Below, piece after piece: positions 6,633-9,319 of a stretch of DNA of 9,319 bases (its first letter is position 1; each line of letters opens with the position of its first letter). Both the position numbers and the translations under genes were made by a program. Source of the stretch: Gammaproteobacteria bacterium. Lineage in GTDB: Bacteria; Pseudomonadota; Gammaproteobacteria; UBA6429; Thiohalophilaceae. The stretch is taken from positions 1-9,319 of the forward strand of contig QILH01000329.1 of assembly GCA_003233255.1 (NCBI GenBank), written 5' to 3'. A model generated the notes under the pieces. That model saw only the letters and a list, made by a program, of their open reading frames with translations. It did no database searches and was not told the origin of the DNA.

Positions 6633-6661
6633 TTGCATTAAGATACTTGGCTTTCTAAATT
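6633..6661 (+). promoter_or_regulatory. Weak candidate sigma-70 promoter for dksA
   Basis: TTGCAT (6633..6638) and TAAATT (6656..6661) are separated by 17 nt, matching consensus at 3 and 4 of 6 positions. An overlapping TAAGAT (6639..6644) is another possible -10 but lacks a partner. Transcription would start near 6668, about 45 nt before the dksA ATG. Confidence 0.25.
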
Positions 6662-6700
6662 CTGGGGAAGCAAGTCTCCAGGAATGAATCGTATACGGGC

Positions 6701-6705
6701 AGGAG
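6701..6705 (+). promoter_or_regulatory. dksA ribosome binding site supporting the long N-terminus
   Basis: AGGAG lies 6 nt before the ATG at 6712, ideal spacing. This shows the lysine-rich extension is probably translated as part of DksA rather than being an over-called upstream region. Confidence 0.8.
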
Positions 6706-6711
6706 TACTGT

Positions 6712-6996
6712 ATGGCCACTAAGAAAAAGGCTTCTAAGAAAAAAGCCGCTAGCAAAAAGAAAGCTGCCAAGAAAACCGCAGCAAAGAAAAAGACCGTCGC
6801 TAAAAAGAAAACCTCGGTGACGAAGGCAAAGAAAAAGACGGTTGCCAGGAAAAAGACCGCCGCCAGTAAAAAAGTGGTCAAAAAAGCTGCAAAAAAGAAG
6901 GTCGCCGCTAAAAAACCGGCTGCGAAGAAAACCGTAGCTAAAAAGACCAGTCGCCCTAAAATCACGAGAAAACCGAGTACGAGGAAGTCCTCTTCA
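6712..6996 (+). repeat. Low-complexity AAG/AAA/GCC-rich tract encoding the H1-like tail of DksA
   Basis: The coding strand is dominated by lysine codons (AAA and AAG mixed) and alanine codons in irregular short repeats such as GCxAAGAAA. Mixed synonymous codons suggest selection on the protein rather than a recent slippage expansion. The antisense strand is open but would encode an artefactual Phe/Ala/Leu-rich chain. Confidence 0.7.
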
Positions 6997-7401
6997 GATT
7001 TCGGCGACTTTATCCCGTACCAGGAAAAAATAGATGAAGACTACATGAATGATGACCAGTCTAAGCATTTCATGGAGCTTTTACTGTCCTGGAAACAGGA
7101 ATTAATGGAAGAAGTGGATCGCACGGTATCCCATATGAAAGATGAAGCCGCTAATTTTCCTGATCCAAACGATCGCGCAACACAGGAATCAGAGTTTACC
7201 ATGGAGCTTCGCACCCGCGACCGTGAGCGGAAACTCATTAAGAAAATCGACGAATCCATCGAAATGCTGGAAAACAACGAATACGGTTATTGTGAAGAAT
7301 GCGGCATCGAGATTGGCGTCCGCCGCCTTGAAGCGCGACCGACGGCGACGCTTTGCATTGATTGTAAAAGCCTTGACGAAATCAGAGAACGTCAGCGCTA
7401 A
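6712..7401 (+). CDS. dksA: DksA-type RNA polymerase-binding transcription factor with long Lys/Ala-rich N-terminal extension
   Basis: DksA binds the RNA polymerase secondary channel and, with ppGpp, retunes rRNA and amino-acid promoters. The core (about residues 97-229) aligns closely with E. coli DksA: PYQEKIDEDYMN (102-113), the coiled coil, the tip FPDPNDRATQE (149-159) with the essential D-x-x-D-x-A (Asp151, Asp154, Ala156), RDRERKLIKKI (169-179), the C4 zinc finger Cys194, Cys197, Cys215, Cys218, and C-terminal LDEIRERQR. All functional residues are present. The oddity is residues 1-95: 39 lysines and 4 arginines, many Ala, and no acidic residue before Asp96, in AAKKK/AKKT-type repeats like bacterial histone-H1-like proteins. 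E. coli DksA is 151 residues and lacks this. The AGGAG site before ATG 6712 supports the full length. It converges with the DUF3579 gene 6 nt beyond its stop. Confidence 0.96.
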   Translation: MATKKKASKKKAASKKKAAKKTAAKKKTVAKKKTSVTKAKKKTVARKKTAASKKVVKKAAKKKVAAKKPAAKKTVAKKTSRPKITRKPSTRKSSSDFGDFIPYQEKIDEDYMNDDQSKHFMELLLSWKQELMEEVDRTVSHMKDEAANFPDPNDRATQESEFTMELRTRDRERKLIKKIDESIEMLENNEYGYCEECGIEIGVRRLEARPTATLCIDCKSLDEIRERQR

Positions 7402-7407
7402 CGGTAA

Positions 7408-7725
7408 TTACTCTTCGGTCGGCACAGGGCATGGTAGTGCACGCTCTCCCTGCCGCCTGTCGGCCTGGATTAACAGGTGATTACTGGTCGCGAAGGCCAT
7501 CACAAACTGATACACATCGGGATGCGTCTCTTCCAGACATCTCGCCACCACCAGACACTTTTGTCCGTCAATCATGCAGGGTTTAACACTGTTTGAGTAC
7601 TGTAATCGTTGATCATCGCCAAAACTGGCTAAGGTAGACGAAATTCGCTCTATCCAGTCACTGGGTCGCAACTTACTGCCATCCTGTTTGATGCCTTGAA
7701 TGACGATTTTATCGCGGTATGTCAT
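7408..7725 (-). CDS. DUF3579 family protein
   Basis: A 105-residue cytosolic protein matching the DUF3579 pattern as I know it: N-terminal IVIQGIKQDGSKLRPSDWIERI (residues about 7-28), where G-x-x-x-D-G-x-K-x-R-P-S-D-W-x-E-R is the family hallmark, then YSNSVKPCMIDGQKCLVV and a C-terminal P-x-x-Y-Q-F-V-M-A-F-A helix. The function of the family is unknown; it is common in beta- and gammaproteobacteria. CAGGA lies a few nt upstream of the ATG. The stop lies 6 nt from the dksA stop in a tail-to-tail arrangement, with no obvious terminator between them. It diverges from the nitroreductase gene, with 118 nt in between. Confidence 0.8.
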   Translation of the reverse strand: MTYRDKIVIQGIKQDGSKLRPSDWIERISSTLASFGDDQRLQYSNSVKPCMIDGQKCLVVARCLEETHPDVYQFVMAFATSNHLLIQADRRQGERALPCPVPTEE

Positions 7726-7790
7726 GCTACGTCCTGAATTCTATGCTAAGTGAATATTATTATGTCGGGCTAAGCAAACTTTCGGCCATA

Positions 7791-7819
7791 TTTCCACCAA
7801 CTTTAACGATTCTTAATAT
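7791..7819 (+). promoter_or_regulatory. Candidate sigma-70 promoter for the nitroreductase-gluQRS pair
   Basis: TTTCCA (7791..7796) and TAATAT (7814..7819) are spaced by 17 nt, each 4 of 6 to consensus. Transcription would begin near 7826, just before the AAGGAG ribosome binding site at 7832..7837, giving a very short leader. Confidence 0.35.
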
Positions 7820-7843
7820 TTTCCAAATAAAAAGGAGCCTTAG

Positions 7844-8512
7844 ATGGAGACCTTAGAAGCAATCAAACGGCGCAAATCGATTCGCGCTTACCTCGATCGG
7901 CCTGTTGCACAAAATGACATTGAACAGATTTTATCCTGTGCCAGTCAGGCCCCCTCGGGCGTGAACACTCAGCCATGGCAGGTTGCCGTGGTACAGGGGC
8001 AAACCAAAACGGCAATAACAGAGGCCCTCATCGCCGCTCGCCGCAGTAATGAGAAACCTAATCCAGACTATGACTATTACCCAGATGACTGGCAGGAACC
8101 TTACAATGGCAGACGCATCGCCTGTGGTCGAGCCCTGTACAAGGCATTGGGGATTGAGCGAAAAGACCGAAAACAAAGCCAACAACGAGCCTGGGAGAAT
8201 AACTACCGATTCTTTGGCGCGCCCGTTGGATTATTTTTCTCTATCCATCAGTCGCTGAATACCGGTTCATGGGTCGATATGGGCATGTTTATTCAAACCG
8301 TGATGATCGCCGCAACCGCTAAAGGCTTGAGTACCTGTCCTCAGGCCTCATTAGCCGAATTTCCGGATATCGTGCGCCGTATATTAGATATTGACGATCA
8401 GTATCGACTGATCTGTGGCATGTCATTAGGTTATGCAGACACTAAACAGGCCGTAAACCAGTATCAGCTCCCCCGCGAGTCACCTGATCATTTCGCCCGC
8501 TGGTTTGATTAG
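7844..8512 (+). CDS. Nitroreductase-family FMN flavoprotein
   Basis: A 222-residue protein of the NfsB/FRP-like nitroreductase superfamily. These are dimeric FMN enzymes that use NAD(P)H to reduce nitro compounds, quinones or other acceptors. The N-terminal RRKSIRAYLDRPV (9-21) supplies FMN-phosphate-binding Arg residues. QAPSGVNTQPWQV (35-47) is the classic flavin-binding segment. WVDMGMFIQTVMIAATAKGLSTCP (143-166) is the central helix and following loop. CGMSLGYAD (191-199) is the C-terminal conserved strand. The native acceptor cannot be inferred. AAGGAG lies 6 nt before the ATG. The gene ends in TAG, and gluQRS starts five codons later in the same reading frame, so the two are almost certainly cotranscribed. 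Confidence 0.9.
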   Translation: METLEAIKRRKSIRAYLDRPVAQNDIEQILSCASQAPSGVNTQPWQVAVVQGQTKTAITEALIAARRSNEKPNPDYDYYPDDWQEPYNGRRIACGRALYKALGIERKDRKQSQQRAWENNYRFFGAPVGLFFSIHQSLNTGSWVDMGMFIQTVMIAATAKGLSTCPQASLAEFPDIVRRILDIDDQYRLICGMSLGYADTKQAVNQYQLPRESPDHFARWFD

Positions 8513-8527
8513 GATCGTAATATAGCC

Positions 8528-9319
8528 GTGACCAGAACCGTTCCATATCGTGGCCGCTTTGCCCCGTCCCCAACCGGTCCCCTGCATTTTGGTTCACTGA
8601 TAGCCGCAGTCGCCAGCTACTGTCAGGCAAAAGCACATAATGGCGAATGGTTGCTGCGAATTGAAGACATCGACCAACCCAGAGAAGTTGCTGGCGCCAG
8701 TGATGATATATTGCGTCATCTTGAATACCTGGGCTTTTGTTGGGATGGCCCGGTCACCTATCAAAGTAGTCGTACCGAGTATTATCAGGCTGCACATGAT
8801 CAACTACGGGCACAACAATTCATTTATCCATGTAGCTGTAGTCGCAAGGATATTGCCCGCGTTAATCCATCGGGTATCTACCCCGGAACCTGTCGAAACG
8901 GATTAGCCCGGCATAACTCAATGACCACCAGCTGGCGTATACACACCGAGGCGAAACGGATCCGTTTCACGGATCATATCCAGGGAACCGTAAACTGCCA
9001 CCTGGCGCATGAGATCGGTGATTTTGTCGTGCAGCGAGCGGATGGAGTGTTTAGCTATCAACTAGCGGTCGCGGTCGATGACGTATTACAGGAAATAACC
9101 GAAGTCGTCAGGGGATTTGACTTGTTGAACTCAACTCCGCGGCAAATATTTATCCAGCAACAACTAGGGTATACCAGTCCGAATTATACCCATCATCCCG
9201 TTGCGATCGATTCGAGTGGTGAGAAATTGAGTAAACATACGTTTGCCAAAGCCATACGCCAGCAAGACAGCTGTCAATCAATTTATCAGGCACTGGCCTT
9301 TTTAGGTCAATCCACTCCC
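8528..9319 (+). CDS. gluQ: Glutamyl-Q tRNA(Asp) synthetase GluQRS, C-terminus cut by window edge
   Basis: A paralogue of the GluRS catalytic core that lacks the anticodon-binding domain. It activates glutamate without tRNA and attaches it to queuosine at position 34 of tRNA-Asp. Visible in the first 264 residues: RGRFAPSPTGPLHFGSL (8-24), where HFGS (20-23) is the family's variant of the class I HIGH motif; LRIEDIDQPRE; zinc ligands Cys102, Cys104, Tyr118 and Cys122 (CSC...YPGTC), matching the GluQRS zinc site; QLAVAVDD; and KLSK (233-236), the KMSKS equivalent. E. coli GluQRS is about 300 residues, so some 30-40 residues are missing. The start is taken as GTG 8528: no ATG or other standard start lies between it and the in-frame TAG of the nitroreductase at 8510. 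AGGA at 8511..8514 is 13 nt away, a long spacing. Confidence 0.95.
   Translation, partial: MTRTVPYRGRFAPSPTGPLHFGSLIAAVASYCQAKAHNGEWLLRIEDIDQPREVAGASDDILRHLEYLGFCWDGPVTYQSSRTEYYQAAHDQLRAQQFIYPCSCSRKDIARVNPSGIYPGTCRNGLARHNSMTTSWRIHTEAKRIRFTDHIQGTVNCHLAHEIGDFVVQRADGVFSYQLAVAVDDVLQEITEVVRGFDLLNSTPRQIFIQQQLGYTSPNYTHHPVAIDSSGEKLSKHTFAKAIRQQDSCQSIYQALAFLGQSTP

Larger units (their letters stand above)
6372..6711. other. 340-nt divergent intergenic region between the HAD gene and dksA
   Basis: No gene is visible. The left part (6403..6450) holds GGCGCT/AGCGCC inverted repeats, listed separately. The middle (about 6460-6540) is GC-rich with two short self-complementary stretches (TCAGCCCCTGA and CCTCGCACGAGG). 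Around 6541-6560 is an AT-rich patch (TATTAATTATTAA) that could serve divergent promoters, though no confident minus-strand promoter was found. The right part holds a possible dksA promoter and a strong dksA ribosome binding site. Confidence 0.6.

Noticed and set aside
6684..6722. Twelve-codon leader peptide overlapping the dksA start
   Set aside because: Its ATG has AGGA with zero spacing and no attenuator structure nearby; probably chance.
6630..6965. Minus-strand Phe/Ala/Leu-rich open frame opposite the DksA tail
   Set aside because: It is the reverse complement of lysine-rich codons; the sense strand has the ribosome binding site and the DksA fusion.
8594..8906. Open frames on both strands within gluQRS
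   Set aside because: They overlap the GluQRS zinc site and catalytic region, which reads cleanly in one frame; shadows only.
1..9319. Defence system, CRISPR array, mobile element or RNA gene
   Set aside because: No regularly spaced repeats, transposase, integrase, phage gene, tRNA cloverleaf or rRNA segment could be found on either strand.

Overview
This window looks like ordinary chromosome from a gammaproteobacterium; the order cannot be fixed from the sequence alone. The reasons are a bacterial-type Smc, a short (unimodular) QueF, a CysZ close to smc, a DksA with the exact proteobacterial tip motif, a DUF3579 protein and a GluQRS lying a short way downstream of dksA. There is no sign of an IS element, phage, CRISPR array, rRNA or tRNA. 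Both ends cut through genes: smc on the left (only the N-terminus is present) and gluQRS on the right (the C-terminus is missing).

Layout. The 5' end of smc (276..1, minus) diverges from a plus-strand run of queF (483..872), an FGGY pentulose kinase (918..2231) and cysZ (2265..3008), with gaps of 45 and 33 nt that suggest one transcription unit. An AT-rich stretch (about 3009..4430) follows. It carries two minus-strand genes for exported proteins: a small outer-membrane beta-barrel-like protein and a periplasmic protein with a C-terminal SHOCT-like motif. Next is a minus-strand operon of a CbbY-like HAD phosphatase (6371..5610) and a class I/II aminotransferase (5599..4430), 10 nt apart. A 340-nt intergenic region then separates it from divergent dksA (6712..7401). 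dksA converges with a DUF3579 gene (7725..7408). Last come a nitroreductase (7844..8512) and gluQRS (8528..end), packed together on the plus strand.

How the genes relate. QueF (preQ1 synthesis) and GluQRS (glutamylation of queuosine in tRNA-Asp) belong to the same tRNA-modification pathway, although they sit about 7.7 kb apart. The FGGY kinase resembles the short D-ribulose kinase subgroup and the HAD protein resembles CbbY, so both may act on pentulose phosphates. That is inference. DksA is the ppGpp-linked RNA polymerase cofactor.

No wholly new multi-gene system is evident. The most unusual items are DksA with a 95-residue Lys/Ala histone-H1-like N-terminal extension (39 lysines, no acidic residue), a set of mutually exclusive hairpins upstream of the HAD gene, a possible leaderless queF promoter, and the in-frame UAG junction between the nitroreductase and gluQRS.
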